Source: Firmicutes bacterium CAG:534 (lineage in GTDB: Bacteria > Bacillota > Clostridia > Lachnospirales > Lachnospiraceae). From it: a stretch of 7,923 bases of DNA. Below the pieces are notes generated by a model. It saw only the letters and a program-made list of their open reading frames with translations, did no database searches and was not told the DNA's origin. This document shows positions 1 to 6,624 of this stretch, in pieces. The translations under genes were made by a program, and so were the position numbers. The number at the start of each line of letters is the position of its first letter. Position 1 is the first letter of the stretch. Location: the NCBI GenBank assembly GCA_000436115.1, contig FR894538.1, positions 74,946-82,868 on the forward strand, read 5' to 3'.

Positions 1-2
1 TG

Positions 3-587
3 GCGGCCGCGCTGCTTTCCGGCTGCAGCCAGGAGGTGGTCACTGTGGCAGGAACGCTGTCAGAGGAAGGGGAAAAACCGGAAGCTTACATAGAAATGCA
101 GGAATTTGAATTAAAGGAACCGGCAGAGCAAAGCAGCATGACAAAGATAAGCAGCTGCGTGGTTCTGATCCCATCCAGGTATCAGGAATCAGAGGAAATC
201 CCCGGAATGTATATTCATGAAAAAAGTCCTCTTGACAGTTCCAATATTTACTATTCGGTTTCAGAGGGAGAAGGAAACGGAAGAGTCTCGGAAAGCCTGA
301 CGGAAAAGGAATACAAAAGCCTGGTAGAAGAAGCCTTCCAAGAAAATGGACAGGAAGTGTCCCTGACGATCGAAAGCTTTGAGCAGATCGATATGGATCA
401 GGTTCCGGGATATAAGGTGAGAAGCACCTATGAAGTGGACGGCGAAAAGGTGGAGCAGCTTACCTATCTGCTTTTAGGGGACAAGACCTATACCATCACC
501 TACAGTCAGATGGCAGATGATGAGCTGATGGCAGATTTTGAGATTTCTGAGGGCGAAATTAAGCTGGTAAAAGAAGACAAAATATAA
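3..587 (+). CDS. Lipoprotein of unknown function, 5'-truncated by window edge
   Basis: The reading frame is open from the first complete codon, so the gene starts left of the window; 194 residues are visible. The first eight codons read AAALLSGC, the end of a lipoprotein signal peptide with lipobox LSGC and the lipidated cysteine at 24-26. The protein should therefore be exported and anchored to the outer face of the membrane. A GTG at 36 sits behind an AGGAGG-like string, but it lies inside this frame just after the lipobox and is not the true start. The mature part is acidic. It has a Ser/Glu-rich stretch, then a strand-rich region with a VPGYK motif followed by a QLTYLL..DKTYTITY segment. 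That pattern resembles small PsbP/DcrB-like domains of bacterial lipoproteins; this resemblance is by eye and weak. No catalytic motif is seen. Nothing shows that it belongs to the downstream transporter operon, which begins 107 bases later. Confidence 0.85.
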   Translation, partial: AAALLSGCSQEVVTVAGTLSEEGEKPEAYIEMQEFELKEPAEQSSMTKISSCVVLIPSRYQESEEIPGMYIHEKSPLDSSNIYYSVSEGEGNGRVSESLTEKEYKSLVEEAFQENGQEVSLTIESFEQIDMDQVPGYKVRSTYEVDGEKVEQLTYLLLGDKTYTITYSQMADDELMADFEISEGEIKLVKEDKI

Positions 588-591
588 CTTA

Positions 592-638
592 TTGACTTTT
601 TCTATCTTTTAGACTGGAAAATAAGAAGAAAATATGTT
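592..638 (+). promoter_or_regulatory. Weak candidate promoter region for the opp operon
   Basis: The AT-rich gap before oppB should contain the operon promoter, but no strong match to the sigma-A consensus is visible. The best -35-like hexamer is TTGACT at 592-597, yet no good -10 lies at 16-18 bases from it. The best correctly spaced pair is TAGACT (610-615) and TATGTT (633-638), 17 bases apart, each matching 4 of 6 positions. Either would leave a leader of about 50 bases or more before the oppB ribosome binding site. No terminator hairpin follows the upstream lipoprotein gene, so read-through from it is also possible. Confidence 0.25.
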
Positions 639-649
639 AATATTTTAAC
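636..649. repeat. Short AT-rich inverted repeat upstream of oppB
   Basis: GTTAA (636-640) and TTAAC (645-649) form a perfect inverted repeat around TATT. It overlaps the end of the weak -10 candidate at 633-638, a position where an operator would be plausible. The arms are only 5 bases and very AT-rich, so chance is a real alternative. It does not match the CodY consensus. Confidence 0.25.
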
Positions 650-694
650 TTGAATACGATATTTATCAAAGTAACAATTTAATGAGGTGAAGCA

Positions 695-1612
695 ATGCTG
701 AAATATATTCTAAAGAGAATATTACTTGCCATTGTGACCATATGGGCAGTGGCTACGTTGACCTTCTTTCTGATGAACATGGTTCCGGGTGGGCCGTTCT
801 TATCGGAAAAGGCGATCAGTCCCCAGGCTACCGCAGCACTGGAGGCAAAATATGGTTTGGATAAACCGCTTGGACAGCAGTACCTGACGTACATGCTGGA
901 TGCCAGTCACGGAGATTTTGGCGACAGCTTAAAGCAGAGAGGCCGTACGGTTATGGACATCATTAAGATGAAATTCCCGGTTTCTGCAAGGGTGGGAGGT
1001 GTTTCCGTCCTGGTAGCGCTGATCGTGGGCGTGCCCCTTGGCTGTATTGCAGCTTTAAAGAGAGGAAAATTCCTGGATAGTCTGATCAGTGTGATCTCCA
1101 CCTGTGGAATTGCCGTTCCGAGCTTTGTAATCTGCACGTTCCTTCTGTATTTCTTTGGAGTGAAGCTGCAGATCCTGCCTACGATGGGACTGACCTCCTG
1201 GAAGCATTATGTGATGCCGGTAATGGCGCTTTCTTTTTATCCCACTGCATATATCATGCGTCTGATGCGTTCCTCCATGCTGGATGTACTGGGGCAGGAC
1301 TATATGCGTACAGCGAAGGCAAAGGGACTTGCGGGCTTTAAGATCCTGTTCAAGCATGCGCTCAGAAATGCGATCCTGCCTGTAATCACCTATGTAGGGC
1401 CTTTGCTTGCCTATACGGTTACGGGAAGCTTTGTTGTGGAAAAGATTTTTACCATCCCGGGTCTTGGCGGAGAATTTATTACTGCAATCAACGGACGAGA
1501 TTATACATTGATCATGGGTACCACCATTTTCCTGGCAACGCTGATCATTGTCATGAATGTGATCGTGGACATTGTATACAAGATCGTGGATCCCAGAATT
1601 AAATTAAAGTAA
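695..1612 (+). CDS. oppB: Oligopeptide ABC transporter permease OppB
   Basis: Inner-membrane permease subunit that, with OppC, forms the peptide channel of an Opp/Dpp-type importer. The length of 305 residues matches the family (about 306 in E. coli). It starts with the typical OppB N-terminus MLKYILKRI and a first membrane helix at about 9-29. Further hydrophobic segments lie near 98-121, 133-155, 171-190, 228-250 and 273-297, the expected six. The cytoplasmic EAA loop that docks on the ATPases is clear at about 202-229 (DYMRTAKAKGL...HALRNAILP). The segment after it (VVEKIFTIPGLG) is also characteristic of OppB/DppB permeases. The ATG has a GAGGTGA ribosome binding site at 684-690. It is the first gene of the opp cluster, and oppC follows after 11 bases. 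Opp and Dpp permeases cannot be separated on sequence alone; the OppD/OppF pair and OppA-like binding protein favour Opp. Confidence 0.95.
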   Translation: MLKYILKRILLAIVTIWAVATLTFFLMNMVPGGPFLSEKAISPQATAALEAKYGLDKPLGQQYLTYMLDASHGDFGDSLKQRGRTVMDIIKMKFPVSARVGGVSVLVALIVGVPLGCIAALKRGKFLDSLISVISTCGIAVPSFVICTFLLYFFGVKLQILPTMGLTSWKHYVMPVMALSFYPTAYIMRLMRSSMLDVLGQDYMRTAKAKGLAGFKILFKHALRNAILPVITYVGPLLAYTVTGSFVVEKIFTIPGLGGEFITAINGRDYTLIMGTTIFLATLIIVMNVIVDIVYKIVDPRIKLK

Positions 1613-1623
1613 GGAGTCAGTCC

Positions 1624-2670
1624 ATGAAAGAGAATCCTATCAGTTTTCAGTTAAAATTAAAGCCTGAAGATTTTCTTCCGGCTACAGAAGAAGAAAAGCA
1701 GAGCCAGGTAGTCATGAGGGAAAGCGTAAGCTTTTGGAAGGACGGCGCACGCCGCCTCCGCAAAAATAAAGTGGCGATGGTCAGTCTTGTTGTGATCATC
1801 ATAGTCATGATCTTTTCCTTCATTGTACCCAGCTTTTATCCTTATACCTATAAAGAGCAGATCAAAGGAGCAAATAACCTTCGCCCCATGCAGTATTCCG
1901 AGCAGGAACAGGCAAGGATCGATGCCGGAGAGAAGGTATTTCCCCATATTTTCGGAACCGATAAGATGGGGCGTGATTATGCTATCCGTGTGATGATGGG
2001 AAGCAGGATCTCCCTGTTAGTAGGTCTGATCGCCACAGGCATTATTTTGATCATTGGTTCCATTTACGGATCCGTGGCAGCCTTTTTCGGCGGCTGGGTG
2101 GATCTGGTAATGATGAGAATTGTAGATATTATTTATACCATTCCTGATATTTTGTTGATCGTTCTTTTGTCCTTTGCACTGAAGGCACCCCTTGCCAGCC
2201 TCAAGGAGGCGCCGGGCTTTGGATGGGTCGGCGTGGTTGGAGAAAACCTGATCAGTATTTTTGTGGTGTTTGCCCTTTTGTACTGGGTAGGAATGGCTAG
2301 AATGGTCAGAAGCCAGGTACTGATGTTAAAGGAAAGCGAGTACGTTACAGCAGCAAGAGCGCTGGGCGTAGGAAATGGAAAGATCATTAAAAAGCATCTG
2401 CTGACGAACTGTATCGGTACCCTGATCGTTACAACAACCCTGCAGATCCCTTCCTCCATTTTTACAGAGAGCTTCTTAAGCTTTTTGGGAATGGGAGTTG
2501 CAGTTCCGCTTCCCTCCCTTGGAAGTCTTGCCAGCGATGCAATAAACGGTATGAATACCTATCCTTATTTATTGTTTATTCCGGCTCTTTTGATCAGCTT
2601 GATCATTTTGAGCTTCAATCTTTTGGGTGACGGACTTCGGGATGCTTTTGATCCCAAGCTGAAGAATTAA
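1624..2670 (+). CDS. oppC: Oligopeptide ABC transporter permease OppC
   Basis: Second channel subunit of the peptide importer. The 348 residues include an N-terminal cytoplasmic stretch of about 48 residues, a first helix at about 50-71, and the hallmark HIFGTDKMGRD at 108-118 that precedes the core permease domain. Later helices lie near 129-152, 168-187, 208-232, 265-285 and 315-335. The EAA loop is at about 239-269 (EYVTAARALGVG...KKHLLTN). At 348 residues it is roughly 45 longer than E. coli OppC (about 302). The extra length lies in the N-terminal tail, the segment at about 72-107 and a loop at about 187-207. The start is supported by AAGGAG at 1611-1616, which overlaps the oppB stop codon and lies 7 bases from the ATG. 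oppD follows after 13 bases, so translation is probably linked along one mRNA. Confidence 0.95.
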   Translation: MKENPISFQLKLKPEDFLPATEEEKQSQVVMRESVSFWKDGARRLRKNKVAMVSLVVIIIVMIFSFIVPSFYPYTYKEQIKGANNLRPMQYSEQEQARIDAGEKVFPHIFGTDKMGRDYAIRVMMGSRISLLVGLIATGIILIIGSIYGSVAAFFGGWVDLVMMRIVDIIYTIPDILLIVLLSFALKAPLASLKEAPGFGWVGVVGENLISIFVVFALLYWVGMARMVRSQVLMLKESEYVTAARALGVGNGKIIKKHLLTNCIGTLIVTTTLQIPSSIFTESFLSFLGMGVAVPLPSLGSLASDAINGMNTYPYLLFIPALLISLIILSFNLLGDGLRDAFDPKLKN

Positions 2671-2683
2671 GGAGGAGAAAGCA

Positions 2684-3685
2684 ATGTCAGAATATCTTGT
2701 TGATATCAAAAACGAAAGACTTTCCTTCTTTACCCCTGTCGGTGAGGTGAAGGCATTAAATGATGTTTCCATTCACCTGCGGGAGGGAGAGGTTCTTGGC
2801 ATCGTAGGAGAGAGCGGCTCCGGAAAATCAGTTACTGCCTACAGCCTTATGGGGCTGACGGCATATCCGGGAAAGCTGATCGGCGGAAGTCTTGAATTTA
2901 ACGGTCATCAGATCGAAAAAATGAATGAAAAGGAAATGAGGAAGATCAGGGGAAATGAAGTGTCCATTATCTTTCAGGATCCCATGACAAGTTTAAATCC
3001 TGTTTATACCATTGGAAATCAGATTATGGAAGTGATCCTGCTGCACACGGATAAGAACCGCAAGCAGGCGAAGGAAAGAGCCAGAGAGCTTCTTACGTTA
3101 GTAGGGATCAATGAGCCGGATAAGAGATTAAAGCAGTATCCTCATGAGCTGTCCGGTGGTATGAGACAGAGGGTTATGATCGCAATGGCACTTGCCTGTG
3201 AGCCGAAGCTTCTGATTGCAGATGAACCTACTACAGCTCTTGATGTGACCATTCAGGCACAGATCCTGGAGCTGATGATGGAGCTGAAGGACAGACTTGG
3301 CATGGCGATCATCATGATCACTCATGACCTGGGAGTTGTGGCCAGCATGTGCGAGAGAATTGCCGTTATGTATGCAGGCAAGATCGTAGAGTATGGCACC
3401 ACAGATGAGATCTTCTATGAACCAAAGCATGAATACACCAAGGGCCTGATCCGGTCAATCCCCAGGATCGATACCAAGGAGCATGAAAGGCTGATCCCCA
3501 TTGAGGGTTCACCGGTGGATCTTTTAAATCCTCCCAAGGGCTGCCCGTTTGCACCCAGATGTGAGAAGTGCATGAAGATCTGCTTAAGAGAGATGCCTCC
3601 TGCTACAAAGTTTGGACGGGTTCATTATACCCAGTGCTGGTTAAACCAGAAGGAAGAGATGGAGAAGGGAGCGGCCAATGAGTGA
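2684..3685 (+). CDS. oppD: Oligopeptide ABC transporter ATP-binding protein OppD
   Basis: One of the two cytoplasmic ATPases that power peptide import. All nucleotide-binding motifs are intact in 333 residues: Walker A GESGSGKS (42-49), Q-loop Q98 in FQDP, signature LSGGMRQR from 156, Walker B LLIADEP (176-182) with catalytic E181, D-loop TALD (184-187) and switch histidine H214. LSGGM rather than LSGGQ is typical of OppD/DppD and supports D over F. The C-terminal oligopeptide/dipeptide domain (about 233-320) has the conserved cysteines C287, C293, C300 and C318, which in a DppD of this family bind an iron-sulfur cluster. An extra cysteine, C296, sits among them. The ribosome binding site GGAGGAG (2671-2677) lies 6 bases from the ATG. 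The 3' end overlaps oppF by 8 bases, a usual sign of translational coupling between partner subunits. Confidence 0.95.
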   Translation: MSEYLVDIKNERLSFFTPVGEVKALNDVSIHLREGEVLGIVGESGSGKSVTAYSLMGLTAYPGKLIGGSLEFNGHQIEKMNEKEMRKIRGNEVSIIFQDPMTSLNPVYTIGNQIMEVILLHTDKNRKQAKERARELLTLVGINEPDKRLKQYPHELSGGMRQRVMIAMALACEPKLLIADEPTTALDVTIQAQILELMMELKDRLGMAIIMITHDLGVVASMCERIAVMYAGKIVEYGTTDEIFYEPKHEYTKGLIRSIPRIDTKEHERLIPIEGSPVDLLNPPKGCPFAPRCEKCMKICLREMPPATKFGRVHYTQCWLNQKEEMEKGAANE

Positions 3686-4667
3686 TACATTAGTTCAGGT
3701 AGAACATTTACAGCAGTATTTCCCGGCCGGCGGTTACGGTAAAAACAAGAAATACATCCAGGCAGTGGATGATGTATCCTTTACCATTAACAGAGGGGAA
3801 ACCCTGGGACTTGTAGGAGAATCCGGCTGCGGAAAAACAACGACCGGACGTACCCTTTTAAGGCTTTACGAGCCCACGGGGGGAAGATTTGTATATGATG
3901 GGGATGTGATCTTTGATGTGGAAAGGAAGATCAAGGCGCAGATGCTTCCTTACCGCAAAAAGATGCAGATCGTATTTCAGGATCCCTACGCAAGCCTGGA
4001 TCCCAGAATGACAGTGGGAGATATCATTGGGGAAGCCATTGATGTGCACAAGCTCGCTGCAAATAAAAAGGAAAGATACGACATTATTATTGAAATGCTA
4101 AGAAGAGTCGGACTGAATTCCGAACATGCAAACCGTTATCCTCACGAGTTCTCCGGAGGACAAAGACAAAGAGTGGGGATCGCAAGAGCGCTGGCGGTGA
4201 ACCCCGAGTTTATTGTCTGCGACGAACCGATCTCAGCGCTGGATGTATCCATCCAGGCACAGGTAATCAATATGTTTGAGGATCTGCAGGCAGAACTGGG
4301 ACTGACCTATCTGTTCATTGCCCATGACCTGTCGGCGGTGAAGCATATTTCCAACAGGATCGGCGTAATGTACCTGGGCAGGATGGTAGAGCTTGCAGAC
4401 AGCTATGAACTGATCACAAGACCCCTTCATCCTTATACTAAGAGCCTGATCTCCGCCATTCCCATTGCGGATCCCAAGAAGGCCAAGGAAAGCAAGCGTA
4501 TTGTTCTTGAGGGAGATGTTCCAAGTCCATTAAATCCCCCTTCAGGATGCAGGTTCAGAACCAGATGTCCTTATGCAGATGAAACCTGTGCACAGAAGGT
4601 GCCTGAGTGGAGAAAAATCGAAAAGGGACATTTTGCCGCATGCCACCATATTGACAAGTGCAATTAA
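3678..4667 (+). CDS. oppF: Oligopeptide ABC transporter ATP-binding protein OppF
   Basis: Second ATPase subunit, expected to form a heterodimer with OppD under OppB/OppC. In 329 residues it shows Walker A GESGCGKTT (47-55), Q-loop Q101 in FQDPYASLDPR, signature FSGGQRQR (158-165), Walker B FIVCDEP (178-184) with catalytic E183, D-loop SALD (186-189) and switch histidine H216. The FQDPYASLDPRMTVG segment and the FSGGQRQR signature are characteristic of OppF/DppF. The C-terminal domain keeps the four-cysteine pattern C291, C297, C304, C322, a potential Fe-S site, with one more cysteine, C328, next to the C-terminus. The ATG overlaps the end of oppD in another frame, and AAGGGAG (3665-3671), inside the oppD coding region, is 6 bases away. 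The last codons also carry a perfect -35 hexamer, probably part of the oppA promoter. Confidence 0.95.
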   Translation: MSDTLVQVEHLQQYFPAGGYGKNKKYIQAVDDVSFTINRGETLGLVGESGCGKTTTGRTLLRLYEPTGGRFVYDGDVIFDVERKIKAQMLPYRKKMQIVFQDPYASLDPRMTVGDIIGEAIDVHKLAANKKERYDIIIEMLRRVGLNSEHANRYPHEFSGGQRQRVGIARALAVNPEFIVCDEPISALDVSIQAQVINMFEDLQAELGLTYLFIAHDLSAVKHISNRIGVMYLGRMVELADSYELITRPLHPYTKSLISAIPIADPKKAKESKRIVLEGDVPSPLNPPSGCRFRTRCPYADETCAQKVPEWRKIEKGHFAACHHIDKCN

Positions 4668-4679
4668 TTGTGGTAAATA
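4651..4679 (+). promoter_or_regulatory. Candidate sigma-A promoter for oppA inside the end of oppF
   Basis: TTGACA at 4651-4656 matches the -35 consensus exactly. After a 17-base spacer, TAAATA at 4674-4679 could serve as the -10; it matches only 3 of 6 positions but keeps the important first T and A. It is preceded by TG at 4671-4672, one base before the hexamer, as in extended -10 promoters. Transcription would start near 4685-4687, just before the leader hairpin and about 85 bases upstream of oppA. The poor -10 is the main reason for doubt. Confidence 0.45.
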
Positions 4680-4687
4680 TTTGTGAT

Positions 4688-4734
4688 AACAGATACAGAA
4701 TAACTGCCTGCAAAGGCAGAAACTGTATTTTGTT
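4688..4734 (+). other. Folded RNA element with GNRA tetraloop in the oppF-oppA spacer
   Basis: Three nested helices can be read by eye. The inner one pairs CTGCCT (4704-4709) with AGGCAG (4714-4719) around a GCAA loop, a GNRA tetraloop known to stabilise RNA hairpins. The middle one pairs ATACAG (4693-4698) with CTGTAT (4723-4728), separated from the inner stem by an A-rich internal loop. The outer one pairs AACA (4688-4691) with TGTT (4731-4734). There is no uninterrupted U-run right after the structure, so it is not a standard terminator. It could protect the 5' end of an oppA transcript or mark a processing boundary between oppBCDF and oppA mRNA. The role is inferred. Confidence 0.5.
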
Positions 4735-4770
4735 GATAAAAAACATTTTAATTTTAGAGGAGGAAAAGTT

Positions 4771-6489
4771 ATGAAGAAGAGAGCTCTTGCACTCGTTCTT
4801 ACCGCTGCCATGGTTCTCGGACTTACTGCTTGTGGTGGAAGTGCAACAGAAACAACAACTTCTGATGCTGCTACAGAAGAGACAACAACAGAAGACTCAA
4901 CAGCAGAAGCAACCGATGATCAGACAGCAGACGAAGCAGATGCGGCAGCATCTGCAGGAGAGAAGATCTTATCCGTACAGGTAGGACCTGATCCCGAAAC
5001 CATTGATCCTGCATTAAACAGTGCAGTAGATGGCGGTAACATGTTATTACATTCTTTTGAATGCCTTTTGGCAGTTGATCAGAATGGCCAGTTAGCACCT
5101 GGACAGGCAGAAAGCTGGGAGACATCTGAGGATGGACTTACCTGGACCTTCCATTTAAGAGATGGCCTGAAGTGGTCTGACGGTTCTGATCTGACAGCAA
5201 ATGATTTTGTGTACAGCTGGAAGAGAGTATGTGATCCTATGGTAGCAGCTCCTTATGCAGAGACTGTTCTTTCCATGGTAGAGGGTTATGACAAGGCAAT
5301 CGAAGGTGATCTGGATGCCCTTCAGGTAGTAGCTACCGACAATAACACCTTAGTCGTAACACTGAGCGCTCCCTGCTCTTATTTCGGAAGTCTTGCGGCA
5401 TTTGCAACCTTAAGCCCTGTTCAGCAGGCAACTGTCGAAGCAAATGGCGACGCATGGGCAACCAAGGCTGAAACCTATATCAGCAACGGACCTTTCTATG
5501 TATCTGACTGGGTACCTGGTTCTTATATCATGATGACCAAGAACCCTTACTACTGGAATGCTGATGCAATCAAGCTTGATGGTATTAAGTGGAACCTGAT
5601 TGAGGATTCCAACGCTGCATACAGCGCATATCAGACCGGTGAAGTTCTGATGATCAAGGATGTTCCTACAGAAGAAATCCCGTCTCTGAAGGAGAATGCT
5701 GATTTCTATGTAGATCCTATTATCGGTACCTACTATCTGAGCATGAACATTGACAGAGAGCCTTTCAACAATGCAGATGTCCGTAAGGCACTGAGCCTTG
5801 CAATCGACCGTGACTATGTTGCAAATACCTTAATGCAGGGAACTTATTCTCCTGCCGGCAACCTCATGGGCCCCGGCTGGATCGATACAGACGGAAAGCA
5901 GTTCAAGGATAACGCTAACGGCGGCAAGGAATATATTGATACCACAAATTATGAAGCAGACCTTGAGGAAGCTAAGCAGCTTCTTGCTGATGCAGGATAT
6001 CCGAATGGAGAGGGATTCCCTACCATTACCTATTCTACAAACGATACAGGTTACCACAAGGTAGTTGCAGAGTATTTACAGCAGGCATGGGCTGAGCTGG
6101 GCATTGACCTCCAGGTTGACATCGTAGAGTGGGCTTCCTTCACACCTATGCGTCGTAACGGTGACTATGATGTTGCCCGTAACGGCTGGGTAGGAGATTA
6201 CAGTGATCCTTCCAACATGCTGGATCTGTTCTACTCCACCAACGGAAACAATGATGGTAAGTTCAACAATGCAGATTATGATGCAGCTATAGAACTGTCC
6301 AGAACAACTCTTGATGCAGCAGAGCGTTCTACCGCACTTCACAACGCAGAGGATGTTCTGATGGAAGAAGCTGGATGTATTCCTGTTGCATACTACAATG
6401 ACTTCTGGTTACAGAGCGACAAGATCACCGGTTCCTGGCATTCACCTTATGGTTACTGGTATTTCATGTATGCCGATATTGCTGAATAA
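4771..6489 (+). CDS. oppA: Oligopeptide-binding lipoprotein OppA (solute-binding protein family 5)
   Basis: Extracellular peptide receptor of the importer, 572 residues. The N-terminus is a lipoprotein signal peptide (KKR, hydrophobic core, lipobox LTAC at 18-21), so C21 is the predicted lipid anchor. Residues 24-64 form a flexible linker almost entirely of Thr, Ala, Asp, Glu and Ser. The binding domain runs from about 66 to 572 and shows family 5 features: an AESWETSEDGLTWTFHLRDG region near 113-132, SNGPFYV at 238-244, FNNADVRKALSLAIDR at 332-347 and WVGDYSDPSN at 473-482. By spacing, W473 and D476 align with W416 and D419 of E. coli OppA, where the aspartate holds the peptide amino terminus. 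This supports peptide rather than nickel or sugar binding. A perfect AGGAGG (4758-4763) lies 7 bases from the ATG, and the gene has its own likely promoter and leader. A terminator follows the stop codon, so oppA ends the transporter operon. Confidence 0.95.
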   Translation: MKKRALALVLTAAMVLGLTACGGSATETTTSDAATEETTTEDSTAEATDDQTADEADAAASAGEKILSVQVGPDPETIDPALNSAVDGGNMLLHSFECLLAVDQNGQLAPGQAESWETSEDGLTWTFHLRDGLKWSDGSDLTANDFVYSWKRVCDPMVAAPYAETVLSMVEGYDKAIEGDLDALQVVATDNNTLVVTLSAPCSYFGSLAAFATLSPVQQATVEANGDAWATKAETYISNGPFYVSDWVPGSYIMMTKNPYYWNADAIKLDGIKWNLIEDSNAAYSAYQTGEVLMIKDVPTEEIPSLKENADFYVDPIIGTYYLSMNIDREPFNNADVRKALSLAIDRDYVANTLMQGTYSPAGNLMGPGWIDTDGKQFKDNANGGKEYIDTTNYEADLEEAKQLLADAGYPNGEGFPTITYSTNDTGYHKVVAEYLQQAWAELGIDLQVDIVEWASFTPMRRNGDYDVARNGWVGDYSDPSNMLDLFYSTNGNNDGKFNNADYDAAIELSRTTLDAAERSTALHNAEDVLMEEAGCIPVAYYNDFWLQSDKITGSWHSPYGYWYFMYADIAE

Positions 6490-6521
6490 TTCAGTATAAC
6501 CAGTCAAAAATAGCTTATAAG

Positions 6522-6552
6522 AAAGGAACTGCATATTTTGCAGTTCCTTTTT
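6522..6552 (+). terminator. Rho-independent terminator after oppA
   Basis: AAAGGAACTGCA (6522-6533) and TGCAGTTCCTTT (6539-6550) form a perfect 12-bp stem around a 5-base TATTT loop, ending in a T-run at 6548-6552. It begins 33 bases after the oppA stop codon and lies well before pepT. It should end most transcription from the opp promoters. Confidence 0.93.
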
Positions 6553-6624
6553 GCTCTGTGAACAGATTGATGCTGGAAGGCGAAGGTTTGCAGATGAAAA
6601 GATCGCAGTAAGGAGAGAAGGAAA

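Noticed and set aside
36..38. GTG start codon behind an AGGAGG-like string for the first ORF
   Set aside because: The frame is open to the left edge, and the codons before it encode a lipobox; the AGGAGG-like bases are coding (Gln-Glu-Val).
641..655. Possible CodY box upstream of oppB, expected for a peptide transporter in Firmicutes
   Set aside because: The best alignment to AATTTTCWGAAAATT matches only about half of the positions, which is no better than other AT-rich DNA.
650..678. TTGAAT-17-AACAAT promoter directly before oppB
   Set aside because: Transcription would start at about 685, inside the oppB ribosome binding site, leaving the mRNA without a working leader.
4688..4734. Terminator between oppF and oppA
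   Set aside because: The hairpin lacks a continuous U-run after it, and the TATTTTGTT stretch is itself part of the stems; a structured leader fits better.
4668..4770. T-box or metabolite riboswitch in front of oppA
   Set aside because: The spacer is only about 100 bases, has no T-box core sequence and no alternative terminator/antiterminator pair.
4787..5125. Gln-rich plus-strand and Leu-rich minus-strand ORFs over the start of oppA
   Set aside because: They arise from reading the repeated ACA/GCA/GAA codons of the OppA linker in other frames; they have no supporting ribosome binding site.
6495..6521. TATAAC (6495-6500) and TATAAG (6516-6521) as -10 elements for pepT
   Set aside because: Neither has a -35 at proper spacing, and both lie before the terminator, which would stop the transcript.
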